Source: Chiridota heheva
Taxonomy: Eukaryota; Echinodermata; Holothuroidea; Apodida; Chiridotidae
Assembly: GCA_020152595.1 (NCBI GenBank)
Contig: JAIGNY010000077.1
Span: 663,501-727,500 of the forward strand
Reading direction: 5' to 3'
DNA length: 64,000 nt
The first letter of the stretch is position 1. Each line of letters opens with the position of its first letter. The notes beneath the pieces were generated by a model, which ran no database searches, was not told where the DNA came from, and saw nothing but the letters and a program-made list of their open reading frames with translations. Of the stretch, positions 36,800-48,517 are shown in pieces. Position numbers and translations under genes: made by a program.

Positions 36800-37790
36800 A
36801 TGTTGTACTAGATCATTTACTGGTCAATGGCTTGTTAAATTTGTCCCAGCATGGGTTCTTACCTACGAGGTCTTATGTTTCTAATCTATTAGAGATTTCG
36901 TGATGATGCTACACTACTAGTTTATTCTGGTCATAATGTGGATGTTATCTATTTAAATTTCTAAAAAGCATTTGATAAGGTTCCGTTAGGCAGGCTCATG
37001 TTGAAAACAAGAGCGCTTGGTGTGGATCGAGGGAAAGTATGCGAGAGTGACAGATCACAAGGAGTTGTTGAAAATGGTGAAGTATCTCCATGGAAGAAGG
37101 TTACAAGTGGTGTTCCTCGGCGTTCTGTATTGGATTTGGGTCCACTTCTTTTCTTAATCTTCATTAATGATATTGATGTTTCCCTTAGCTCCAGGATTTG
37201 TAAATTTGCTGGTGACACTAAGCTGTACAGGATTGTTGGTGATGCTAGGGATTCTGCACTGTTGCAAACTAATCTGGATGTGTTAGTTTCTTGGTCCCAA
37301 ACGTGGCAGATGTCATTCAATGTTGATAAATGCAGTTATTCATTTTGGGCAGAGCAATTTGGCTTTTGATTACTGCATGAATGGTTCAAATCTTGGTTGC
37401 GTTGAACAAGATAGGGATCTAGGTGTTGTCGTTACTAGCAATCTGAAGTCTTCTAAACAGTGTGTTTTAGCAGCTGCAAGGGCAGATAGGATGCTTGGTT
37501 TGAGTAGAAGAAATTTTTGTTTTCTCAGAGAGGAGTAGTTATTCAGGCCTCACCTTGAGTATGCTATTCAGGCTTGGAGTCCCTTTTTGAGAAGGATAAG
37601 TTCATTTTGGAGCAGGTTCAGCAAAGGGCCACTACACTTATTCCCAAAGTAAGAAATCTCTCTTATGAATCTAGGTTGTGAATTCTTGGTTTGACCACGC
37701 TTGAGTTGAGAAGAGTACATTGCGATGTGATTCAGGTTTTTAAATTCCTATTTGGTAGTGATGCTTTGACTTCCTGTAATTTCATCTAAT
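36800..37790 (+). mobile_element. CR1-like LINE reverse-transcriptase fragment
   Basis: Frames in order: LVNGLLNLSQHGFLPTRS, VDVIYLNF then a stop and KAFDKVPLGRL, SGVPRRSVLDLGPLLFLIFI, ICKFAGDTKLYRI, WQMSFNVDKC, LGCVEQDRDLGVV, FRPHLEYAIQAWSPF, VQQRATTLIP and LTTLELRRVHCDVIQVFKF. The catalytic FADD is FAGD and several stops or shifts are present. Both ends are truncated. Confidence 0.88.
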
Positions 37791-37880
37791 CCTCATGTGA
37801 CATATGGTAACAGTATAACACTGGTAAAAGCTTCAAAATATGGCACCTCCACCAATTTGTAACAGGTGTGTAGCGTTGTT

Positions 37881-40060
37881 GAATAAATATCAGCGTACAG
37901 AATAAAACAAAGTTGATTATAACAGGTGGTAAATTCCAGAACGAACAAAAATAAGTCACACAGATAGCAACAGGTTATGATCACGAAATTGATTGCAGAA
38001 CATACTGGTTCGAGTTTTAGCAGGATAGGCCTACACACAGGAAAAGTATTTACAAAAGATGAAGATCATGAAGTTACAGGTTTCATCGTCTGGAATACAA
38101 CTCGATAGACCTGAGTCTAAACTCCCACTGCCTAATCTTTAAGAGAAAAGCAGTATTTAAAAGATCTAATTCTTATTATTTCCTTAATGTTGAGGAAACA
38201 ATTAGCAGGAAAATTCACATTAAGTGCATGTTGTTCAAAAAAACAAATAAACTTAGGCTATATGATCGAACGTAAAACACAACAAAAAATGTTCGCATTT
38301 CCTTGCCTTAGTAACCGCGTGCCGGATTCCTGTATAAAAGGTACCCTTTACGCAATATTTCAGTTGTTGAACAACGTCACCTACAACGTTGTAATTCCGC
38401 ATGCGGAGAGGCCGCCTAAACACCAACCCTCCGAGTCCGTCCGTCTAACCGCTCGGAAAGTTAAGGAAATGCGTAGACAGTTGTGAATTGGTGACTGTGA
38501 GGCGGTATTTCCGTATCAAAACGCCATATTTAAGAGTCGTTTTAATGCTTGTATTTTTTTATCGGAAACATGACGGTTAGACTCATGTTCGTTGGTAGAA
38601 AGAACAAAAGTATCGTTTGTGATTACGTCTGAAAGGTTGCTTCTATTTGTCGGATCGTTTGCCCATAGACATATATTAGTTGCGGAAATGCTTAAACGAT
38701 CGTCGGACAGTCGCGTAAGGACGTGTTTATTGCAGACCCGTAGTAGGATGAGCCCCCCCCCCCACCCCTCCCTTTCTACCAACATCCCTTTCCATTAACG
38801 ATAATCAAAATTCATGTTTTTTTCTCCCGTCAAGTTGAATTTTACGTCTGTTCTTTAAACAGTTGATTATCCCCTATGCTCACATGTTAAGCTGGTGAGA
38901 TGAGAATATGATATATATGACAATAATATGTCACTAAGGGAACAAACTGTTATAGCTACCGCTGGAGAAATACTATTGAGAGCAAAAATAACACACTTGA
39001 TAGAAAGTTCAACTTGCTTTTCAATATATTTTAAATTACTTTCTGTATAACAATAATAAACTTGTAAATGTAAAATAGACATTGAAAACAATACATAAAA
39101 CTGTAAAAACGTATCAGTTATACTTACTAGCCATGACCCGCATGTAGAAGGAGGAAATGCAGGGATTAATTTCCCCAAATAATAGGCCTATATTGTTAAG
39201 CTGGTGAGATGAGAATATGATATATATGACAATAATATGTCACTAAGGGAACAAACTGTTATAGCTACCGCTGGAGAAATACTATTGAGAGCAAAAATAA
39301 CACACTTGATAGAAAGTTCAACTTGCTTTTCAATATATTTTAAATTACTTTCTGTATAACAATAATAAACTTGTAAATGTAAAATAGACATTGAAAACAA
39401 TACATAAAACTGTAAAAACGTATCAGTTATACTTACTAGCCATGACCCGCATGTAGAAGGAGGAAATGCAGGGATTAATTTCCCCAAATAATAGGCCTAT
39501 ATTGTTAAGCTGGTGAGATGAGAATATGATATATATGACAATAATATGTCACTAAGGGAACAAACTGTTATAGCTACCGCTGGAGAAATACTATTGAGAG
39601 CAAAAATAACACACTTGATAGAAAGTTCAACTTGCTTTTCAATATATTTTAAATTACTTTCTGTATAACAATAATAAACTTGTAAATGTAAAATAGACAT
39701 TGAAAACAATACATAAAACTGTAAAAACGTATCAGTTATACTTACTAGCCATGACCCGCATGTAGAAGGAGGAAATGCAGGGATTAATTTCCCCAAATAA
39801 TAGGCCTATATTTCAAAATTTGGGCACAATTATTCTCATCTAGTGTCAGTTACATTACATAATTACGCTCATCTAGTGTCAGTTACATTACATCTGTACA
39901 GTTGTGTGCCACATCCATTTGCCCATCTCGTCTACCCACACAAACGCATAATGGGCGTATAGCCTATACTATTCAACCCATGCATCTTTTGAATTTGCCC
40001 CCACTGGAACTGTCAAATCACTCCTACGCTGTAAATACTCTTTCTTTTTTGGATTTTTTG
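37881..40060. repeat. Segmental tandem duplication, copy A (with triplicated 309-bp block)
   Basis: Copy A pairs with copy B at 40061-41856; shared landmarks are AATATCAGCGTACAGAAT at the start, the CpG-containing block with CGGAAACATG at 38565 / 40726, the 309-bp block, and TTTGGGCACAATTA near the end. Copy A has three tandem 309-bp blocks where B has one diverged block. Confidence 0.9.
38886..39811 (-). repeat. 309-bp tandem repeat, three identical copies
   Basis: Copies at 38886-39194, 39195-39503 and 39504-39811. I found no difference between them apart from the edges. On the minus strand each holds the reading INPCISSFYMRVMA followed at once by the splice donor GTAAGT (donors at 39122-39127, 39431-39436 and 39740-39745). 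Confidence 0.93.
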
Positions 40061-41856
40061 AATGAATATCAGCGTACAGAATTAAACAGAGTTGATTATA
40101 ACAGGTGGTAACTTCCAGAACAAAGATAAGTCACACAGATAGCAATAGGATAGTATGATCACGAAATTTATTGCAGAACACACTGGTTCGAGTTTCAGCA
40201 GGATACACACAGGAAAAGTATTTACAAAAGATGAAGATCATGAAGTTACAGGTTTCAGCGTCTGGAATACAACTCGATAGACCTGAGTCTAAACTCCCAC
40301 TGCCTAATCTTTAAGAGAAAAGCAGTATTTAAAAGATCTAATCTAATCATTTCCTTAATGTTGAGAAAACAATTAGCAGGAAAATTCACATTAAGTGCAT
40401 GTTGTTCAAAAAAACAAATAAACTAAGGCTATATGATCGAACGTAAAACACAACAAAAAATGTTCGCATTTCCTTGCCTTAACCGCATGCCGGATTCCTG
40501 TATGAACGGTACTCTTTACGCAATATTTCAGTTGTTGAACAACGCCACCACCTACAACGTTGTAATTCCGCATGCGCAGAGGCCGCCTAAACACCAACTA
40601 ACACCGTCTAACCGCTCGGAAAGTTAAAGAAATGCGTAGACAGTTGTGAATTGGTGACTGTGAGGCGGTATTTCCGTATCAAAACGCCATATTTAAGTGT
40701 CGTTTTAATGCTTGTATTTTTTATCGGAAACATGGCGGTTAGACTCATGTTTGTTGGTAGAAAGAACAAAAATATTATTTGTAATTACGTCTGAAAGGTT
40801 GCTTCTATTTGTCGGATCGTTTGCCCATAGACATATATTAGTTGCGGAAATGCTTAAACGATCGTCGGACAGTTACGTAAGGACGTGTTTATTGCAGACC
40901 CGTAGTAGGATGAGCCCTTCCCCCCCCCCTCTCTACAAACATCACTTTCCATTAACGATAATCAAAATTCATGTTCTTTTCTCCCGTCAAGTTGAATTTT
41001 ACGTCTGTTTTTCGAACAGTTGATTATCCCCTATGCTCACATGTGAAGCTGGTGAGATGAAAATATGATATATATGACAATAATATGTCACTAAGGGAAC
41101 AAACTGTATTAGCTACCTCTAGAGAAATACTATTGAGAGCAAAAATAACACACTTGATAGAAAGTTCAACTAACTTTTCAATATATTTTAAATTACTTTC
41201 TGTATAACAATAACAAACGTGTAAATGTAAAATAGACATTGAAAACATAATACATAAAAATGTAACCGTTATACTTACTAGCCATGACCCGCATGTAGAA
41301 GGAGGAAATGCAGGGATTACATGACTTGTCCTTCTCCCTAACAATTTGTTCCAGCAAATCATAACCACAAACTTACTGTAGCAAATAGTGAGACCACTTA
41401 ATCTTAATCAAAATAACCACACAATAAGGACTTTATCCATTGCTAATATGATATTAACCAACAACTTCCGCAACGACTAAGGTTTTCAGAATAAAAAAAA
41501 TATAGAGGAAAAATCTGACCCGACCTGGTTATTTATCAGGTCGGGTCTGACTGTTTGAAACTTTAAGGAGCAGAACAACTAATGAATATCTCCAAATAAT
41601 AGGCCTATATTTCAAAATTTGGGCACAATTAAGTCACCTAGTGTCAGTTACATTACATAATTACGCTCATCTAGTGTCAGTTATATTACATCTGTACAGT
41701 TGTGTGCCACATCCATTTTTCACCCTCATCTATCCACACAAAAGCATAATGGGCGTATAACCTATACTATTCAACCCATGCATCTCTTGAATCTGCCCCC
41801 ACTGGAACTGTCAAATCACTCCTACGCTGTAAATACTCTTTCTTTTTTGGATTGTT
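40061..41856. repeat. Segmental tandem duplication, copy B
   Basis: Same order as copy A, with roughly 90-95% identity by eye. It carries a segment (about 41320-41600) missing from A, which completes a putative exon and contains a hairpin at 41514-41550 (GACCCGACCTG, 9-nt loop, CAGGTCGGGTC). Confidence 0.9.
41279..41371 (-). CDS. Candidate internal exon of an unidentified gene
   Basis: Between a possible acceptor (GCTACAGTAAG, at 41372) and a perfect donor GTAAGT (41273-41278) lies a 93-nt open stretch encoding CGYDLLEQIVREKDKSCNPC then ISSFYMRVMA, phase 1 on both sides. The composition is protein-like, and the 3' half is preserved in the three 309-bp copies to the left (INPCISSFYMRVMA). I do not recognise a family. 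No flanking exon was found, so this could also be chance. The frame stays open into the intron, which weakens the case. Confidence 0.25.
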
Positions 41857-42838
41857 GTGTGATGGACACTCGGTCTTCAGCTTATATCTACTAACAGCCA
41901 CCCCCCCCCCCCCCACACCAAAAAAAGAGAAGTAATAATACTAATCATACTTCTCTTCCATGATAGTATTAGTAAGATAAATCATGTATCATTATTACAA
42001 CAGAACACAATCAGTTTTCAGTGCGCAAGCAGTATTTAGATTTCTTTTCATGACAACATATATACCTGTATAGGATTATCTCATTGATCAGTTGATAAAC
42101 ATTATCTTAGTATTTCTTAAGATTTTTGAAATCATAAGGACACTTGCAAGGGTAACTTGAAGAGAACACATAAGTATAAAAAAAAAAAAGGCACTTTGCA
42201 TTATTTATGAATACATACTAAATGATACTACGATCCCCAGTTCATTCAACTAATTGATATAGAAGTATATACAATGTGTATTTTTAGGGATGGCGTAACC
42301 ACGAGGGAAACACAATCCGCTGCCTCATGTCCAAGAGTAAGGGGTTCGGGCGGATGCATGATATGTCCTTTTAGGCCTACAAGTTATGAAACTACTTTGT
42401 TTGTTTATTCAAACATTACTTATATACAGTAAAGCTTTTATTCCAACGTTTGTAATCAGTCCGGGAGAGAGACTAGAATAAGGAACCAAAAGGTTCCTTA
42501 AATGAGGAACTTTTTGTGACATGGACATTTTGTGATATTTCTCATGATGCTTTGCTATACTAACGTTAAAGCCTTATGTAGTGTTATAAGTTTTTAATTT
42601 TAGATACTTCTACAAAAAATGCCTTTGCCCGGCGACACTTAAAACTGAGTGATAATTTCCTTCATTGCATTCATGGTTGAATATTAGCCATTCCCTTTGT
42701 ATATGTTTACCACGTTGTTTTTGAAATATGAGAAAACGCATGAGAGCGAAAACTCAAATATCTGTAACAGCATAACTTAGATGTGTCTTTGAGATTGCAG
42801 ATTATAATTACCTATCGCAAAATCTTACATTGTATATG
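41857..42838. other. Unassigned
   Basis: AT-rich, poly-C at 41890-41904; no gene seen. Confidence 0.45.
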
Positions 42839-43052
42839 CAGTGGCGGTGCTACGATGGGACACAGGGGGGAATTTCCATCCACGAGGTCGCTCCCCCCCC
42901 CCTCCCTCCTTCCCCCTCACTTGCCTCATCAGAATTTTTTTGTAAAGTGACATATTTTATCTGATTTATAGGCTTTTTCTCCCGTGAGACAAATTTTCGC
43001 ATCTATCCCCTCCCCGCCCCCACCTATGACCAAATTCCTAGTGCTACAACTG
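42839..43052. mobile_element. hAT-type MITE with 8-bp target duplication
   Basis: Starts CAGTGGCGGTGCTACGA and ends GTGCTACAACTG (imperfect inverted ends). The flanking octamers TGTATATG (42831-42838 and 43053-43060) are identical, as expected for hAT insertions. Interior is poly-C and C-rich; 214 bp, no coding. Confidence 0.8.
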
Positions 43053-43360
43053 TGTATATGACAAAATGGTCGCTCCCATAATCGATTTGTACATTGTTAT
43101 CGCAAAATTTAAACAAAATGGATGCAGGACGTCTATTATCTTAGGTGTTTTACAGGTTCCTTGGACCTCTCCCGGAAAACCTCAACAAATTGGTCATAGT
43201 TTAGAACTCCCTTGCAAGAACTTAACCTTTACTGGAACTAAATTCTCCTTTTTCACTGAGGCCCGCCATGCCAGCACGGGGCACGGGAGGGGAATGCTCT
43301 TGCGAAGGTATAAGTGTCTCCTTGCGTAAAATCAAAGGAAACAATATTACACAAGGATAT

Positions 43361-43840
43361 ATACGAAATGTCCTGGCTATACAGGTATACGAATGTCCTG
43401 GCTATACAGGTATACGAATGTCCTGGCTATACAGGTATACGAATGTCCTGGCTATACAGGTATACGAATGTCCTGGCTATACAGGTATACGAATGTCCTG
43501 GCTATACAGGTATACGAATGTCCTGGCTATACAGGTATACGAATGTCCTGGCTATACAGGTATACGAATGTCCTGGCTATACAGGTATACGAATGTCCTG
43601 GCTATACAGGTATACGAATGTCCTGGCTATACAGGTATACGAATGTCCTGGCTATACAGGTATACGAATGTCCTGGCTATACAGGTATACGAATGTCCTG
43701 GCTATACAGGTATACGAATGTCCTGGCTATACAGGTATACGAATGTCCTGGCTATACAGGTATACGAATGTCCTGGCTATACAGGTATACGAATGTCCTG
43801 GCTATACAGGTATACGAATGTCCTGGCTATACAGGTATAC
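43361..43840 (+). repeat. 25-bp tandem array, about 19 near-perfect copies
   Basis: Unit ATACGAATGTCCTGGCTATA + CAGGT. I see one variant only, an extra A in the first copy. As 25 is not a multiple of three and has no stop in any frame, all three forward frames stay open (up to 202 codons); these are by-products. Each unit contains CCTG-N6-CAGG. Confidence 0.96.
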
Positions 43841-44746
43841 GGGTCTGTTGAGTTTCTCTTTAGAAGTCTTAAATAAAGAAAGTGCCCTCACTGGATTTTC
43901 TCTTTGAAAACTAATTACCTGTTACTAATTGATCGAAAATATATAGTGGGAATTTTTGAAAAATAATTTACTGTCTTGAACATGTCCTAGAAAGGCCTAT
44001 ATTTTAATGACAATCGTATTATGTATGTGTGTGTGTGTGTGTTTGGATTTAGACCCACCAACTGATGACATTCGTATGTTTACACACCTTCAAAGCGATG
44101 AATAAACATCAATTCAAATGAAATTTTCGTTTTTCAAATAAATAGAAACAATCTTCTTTCATCTTAGACTGATTTTTAGCATCCAAAATCAGATTTTTAC
44201 ATCCAATTTCTAGACCCTTTAAAATATGTTCGCGCTTCGTGCGATAACTTTAATGATAAAACAGAAAATGTATCCAATTTCTTGTATTTTTCAAGTACGG
44301 TCATTTTTCAACTTCCTGTGAAGTATAGGCCTATATCATATTTATTTCTCTCCAAGTGCTTAAGCTTTTTGAGAAAATTAAAACATCCCCCTCCCCCCTC
44401 TCCCCTTCCCTCTCCCAATATAAATAGGACAATACAGTATTCGAAAAATAATCCCGATCATTTTAATCTAATAATCTGAAATAATCCCGATACATTTAAT
44501 TTGAATACATAAAAACCCAACCAATCTATATAACTGAATTTAATTTGTAATTTTACTCCCCACCCCCTCCCCCTTCATGAGAGGCATTTGCCCCTCTTTT
44601 CCCCCCATGACCAAAATCCTGGTGCCGCCACCCGGGAGAAGCGAATGTGAAACTTCCCGACAAGTGGGAAACGATGGTGTCAGTGTCTCATGCGGGGTGT
44701 CTCATCGGAGGCAGAAAATCTAGATTTATCATTTAGACATAATCAT
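43841..44746. other. Unassigned; short (TG)n
   Basis: A (TG)n run is at 44024-44041. C-rich patches near 44390 and 44560 resemble degraded hAT-type MITE interiors. No gene. Confidence 0.45.
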
Positions 44747-45101
44747 CAGTGGCGCCATGGGGGACGTGCCCCCTCTTCCCTCATGTCCGAAATTTCGAAA
44801 ATTGTATTTTGTCCAAAATGGCTATTTTAGACCTTTTTAATGTGGGGGTGGGGGGTAGTCTGTATCATTGCACAATTATATGCAGCTATACTAGATCGTT
44901 CGTAATCATCCTACTTTAGTTTAAAAAGCCGTGTATTGCACATAATCAGTCTTTTGGGGTATCTAAAACTTGGAAAAGCGAGGTTTCCCTGGAGCTTCGC
45001 CCCCAGGACTCCCACCGGAGCTTTGTCCCGCCTAAGGCGGTATCTTTACCCATACCGAAAAGGTTTGTGCCCCCAATATCAAACACCTGGCGGCGCCACT
45101 G
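44747..45101. mobile_element. hAT-type MITE, perfect 8-bp target duplication
   Basis: Ends CAGTGGCGCC... and ...GGCGCCACTG are inverted; the flanks ATAATCAT (44739-44746 and 45102-45109) are identical. 355 bp, C-rich patches inside, no coding capacity. Confidence 0.88.
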
Positions 45102-46455
45102 ATAATCATGGACGCAGATCCTGGGAAATGTGGGTATTCATACCCCACTTCTTGGCGAACCTCTAACACGTAACGTGTTACATACAATATAATTGAAAGA
45201 AAAAAAGTTGGGGTCAAAATGGGACATAATCCGGCGCTTCCTAATTCAAAAGAATGAAAATGAACTTACGGATAGTGAGGTTTCTAAGACTGTACCCTTC
45301 TTTCATATCAACGTTACTTTTTGCTTTAAAGGTTGGCTTTTAGTAGATCGTTGAGACATATATCAATTCGATCTTTTGTTATCACGCCCAAATTGCTTTA
45401 TCTTGAAAGAGCCACCCCTCCCCCTTCTTTTTTGAACTTTAACTCCTTTGAGGTAATTCAGGGGCCCCTTATCATAGTAATTGTAAGGCTCCGGGATCTT
45501 TTTCATACGGTGCCTCATCGGGACTCTTTGGGGCCTCTTAGCATGTAATTATCAGGCCCCTTAATTGCCTTCTTGTTGCTAGTGCTTTATCGAGGCCAGG
45601 GCCTTTCGGGTTGGAGCCGGCGTTGCAGCCAGGGCGTAACTTGACTTCGAGCCCAGGAGGGGGTGTAAGTCAAATTTTCCTTTGCCCTACTAATTCAAAA
45701 ACGAAATTCATGTGTCTATACAATCACACAATATAGAACAGTTGGGAACAGATCACCTCCCACCCCCTCCCCCCTCCCCAACCCCCTCCCCCGCCAATCC
45801 TGTCGCCATAAATTTTACTGCCTAACACCGTGTGCCCATTTACGGGCCCTGGCGAGGTCTATAGGGGTGAAGGCTTGGTTGGGGTCCAGAGGACGAAGCC
45901 CTGGGAGCTCCGAAGTAATGCATCAGCAGAGAAGAAGTTTCTCTGCAAACTGGTTGGAGAGATTTTCTTGGTTAATCTATTGTAAAAGAAGGAAAGGAGA
46001 CGTGTTGCTTTACCTGCCAAAAAGCTGATGTACTTGTCCAGAAGACAGGGGTGTAGGAAGCTTTCGAGAAGTAGGGGCACGACCTTTAAGGGGGAACTTC
46101 GCAAAGTCATATGCATATGCCCGCCCCCTGTCTGTAGATAATAAACTAAAGTAAAAGGGGCACTTTATTTTTAGGAAGGGGACATTTTCCAATAGGAACC
46201 TATTTCCCCGTAAATGGGACTGACAAAAGTTGCCAGTTTCCTACAATTGGATCAGTAATTAAGGGGCATTTAATTTTCAAAAGGGCACTTTTATAATATT
46301 TTTTTTTTTAAGTGTGCTCAAATTCCACCAGTTCTTGCACCTTCGACAGTAATTGAGGGGCACTTTTCAATTTCAGATGGGGCACTTTTGTCATTTTTCG
46401 TAAAAGCTGGGGCCACGTTCCCCCAGTGCCCCACGGTTCCAAAACCTATGCCAGT
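45102..46455. other. Unassigned, with probable further hAT-like remnants
   Basis: CAGGGCGTAACTTGA (45631) and CAGGGGTGTAGGAAG (46046) look like hAT-type ends with poly-G/C next to them; for 46046 a possible right end is CCTATG near 46450, with only an approximate TSD (CCAGAAGA/CCAGTAGG). No gene. Confidence 0.35.
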
Positions 46456-46875
46456 AGGGATTTAATCCTCCATTGGTTAACGTGTATTTCCAGGGTCCAT
46501 TAAGATAAAGTGTATTTTCTTGGGCACTCTGGGTGGTTAAATCTTCATTGGGCACGCTGGGTGCTTGTGGTTAAATTCTCATTGGGCTCACTGGGTGATT
46601 GGGGTTTAATCCTTATTGGGCGCATTGGATGTTTGGGGCCCTCATTAGGTGTACTGTATTTCTATGGTCCATTGAGATAACGTGTATTTTCTCGGTCACT
46701 CTGGGTGCTTTGGGTTTAGTCATAATTGGGCACTCGAAGTGCTTGGGGTTTATTCATCATTGGGCGCACTGAGTGCTTGGATTTAATCCTCATTGGGCGC
46801 GCAGGGTACTTGGGGGTTTAATCCTCATGTTCGCACTGGGTGCTCTTGGGGTTTAATTTTCATTGGGCGCGCTAG
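46456..46875 (+). repeat. Degenerate array with GGGCGCACTGGGTGCTTGG units, left part
   Basis: Units of about 40-47 bp with TTTAATCCTCATTGGGCGCA and CTGGGTGCTTGGGG repeat about nine times with much divergence. The array resumes at 47400, beyond the inserted LINE piece. Confidence 0.75.
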
Positions 46876-47399
46876 GCTCTAAATGAAGTAAACAAGTTCA
46901 GATACCTTGGTATCTGAACTTGTTTCTGAAAATTAGGTAAGCTTACAAGGTGGTGGCGAGAAAGATATCAAAAACAGAATCTCTAAAACAAGAGTAGCAT
47001 TTATGAAGTTAAATAAGATATGGAACTCATGATCAAATGCTACAGGAGAATTTTGAAGATCAGATGGCCATATGTAATATTTAACGATGAAATACTGAGA
47101 ACCACTAAACATGACAAAATCAGCACTGAAGTAAAACGAAGAAGATGGAGGTGGATTGGTCATGTGATGCGCACGAGCACTATTAAGCACTGTGTGACAG
47201 CTATGAAGTGGAAACCAGAGAGGAGAAGGATGGTCGTCCTAGAACGACCTGAAGCAGGACAGTCGAGAAGAAGAGGAAAGTGATGGGATGGAGCTCGTGG
47301 ACAGAAGCCATGAAAGTTGCAAAAAAGAGAGTCCAGTGGAGAGAGTGCACTGCAGCCTTATGGGCCAGGAGGCATGAAGAGACTAGGTGAGGTGAAGTG
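46876..47399 (+). mobile_element. LINE ORF C-terminal fragment inserted in the array
   Basis: Readable pieces in order: VNKFRYLG, DIKNRISKTRVAFMKL, then 47020-47283 CYRRILKIRWPYVIFNDEIL and KRRRWRWIGHVMR, then SWTEAMKVAKKRVQWRECTA and ALWARRHEETR before a stop. This order is the standard C-terminal end of a group of non-LTR retrotransposons (RTE/Jockey-like). At the upstream edge a perfect palindrome (arms AAACAAGTTCAGATACC, 46890-46906 and 46909-46925, 2-nt spacer) replaces part of the coding sequence after FRYLG. Confidence 0.8.
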
Positions 47400-47650
47400 C
47401 ACTAGGTTCTTCCTTTGAGGTAATGTGTGTTTCTATGGTCCATTGAGATAACATGTATTTTATTGGGTACTTTGGGTGCTTAGGGCTTAATCACCATTGG
47501 GCAGTGGGCACTCTGAATGCTTGGGGCTTAATCACCATTGGGCGCACTGGATGCTTGTGATTTAATCATCATGTTCGCACTGGGTGCTTGGGGAATAATC
47601 CTCATGTTCGCACTGGGTGCTTGGGGTTTAATCCTCATGTCCTCATGATT
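47400..47650 (+). repeat. Degenerate array, right part
   Basis: Continues the units seen left of the LINE piece, for example GGTCCATTGAGATAACATGT, TTAATCACCATTGGGC and TTCGCACTGGGTGCTTGGGG. Confidence 0.75.
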
Positions 47651-48517
47651 ATCAATGAAAATATGTGTATCTATATCTTATCTAATAAATCAAAGTGGGT
47701 GTGATTTGTGATTTTTTCGCATACACAAATTATCATAGGCCTACATGTGAAGGGCACTTTTTCACACGTAATGGTGAGGAGTTGTGTGCATATTAATTAG
47801 GGTTTTTGCATAACAATAGACTTTCGTGCAAAATGATTAACCTGAGATTACAGCTTAAACAGGCGGTCTCGTCTCAAAACAAGTCGCAATGACGTCAGTG
47901 AGCACACCGGCAGTTCTTACATACGTCATCAAAAATTGACTCGGGCCTACCCTTTAACAATCGTTCAGAGGAGCGTATATTAGGTAAGGAAGGCCTGCAT
48001 GCGTATGTTTTATCGGGGACATTTATATAAAAAACACTCTTTATATGAAACACTTTCCAATCGGGGACAACCTACCATTCGGGGACATCCCTAGTTGGTT
48101 TTCTTCGAGATTTGGGCTCTCTCCATGGGTGAAACAATATGCCACCTGAAATATTACGCATTTTAGTGCTGTTCCCTTTTAGTAGGTTCTATGCAGGCTG
48201 TGTTTCAAAATATGTGCCTTTAGGTGTATTATCAGAGTATGAAATTCTAGCACATATGTCCACAGTTATGTGATTCAGACTGCATACTGTCCCCAGTTGG
48301 GCAAATAAACTCTAACACATTACCTGTTTCCCCGATTGGTATCTTTTCTGTGGTATAGTGGTCCTGGTTGGAGGACATACACATGGGTGTACGATGCAGT
48401 TAGTATGTACTATAGAGTACATTCCTGTTTTATGTCACTAAACTGTGAAAAAGAACACGATGAGTAGTAAATGATAAATAAATACAAATGGGTTGTGAAA
48501 TTGTGATCAATCTCACC
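47651..48517. other. Unassigned
   Basis: Unique AT-rich sequence with words such as TCGGGGACA repeated loosely (48013, 48061, 48078). No gene. Confidence 0.45.

Noticed and set aside
43268-43907. Overlapping 150-202 codon frames
   Set aside because: Products of a stop-free 25-bp tandem unit in three frames; no independent sign of coding.
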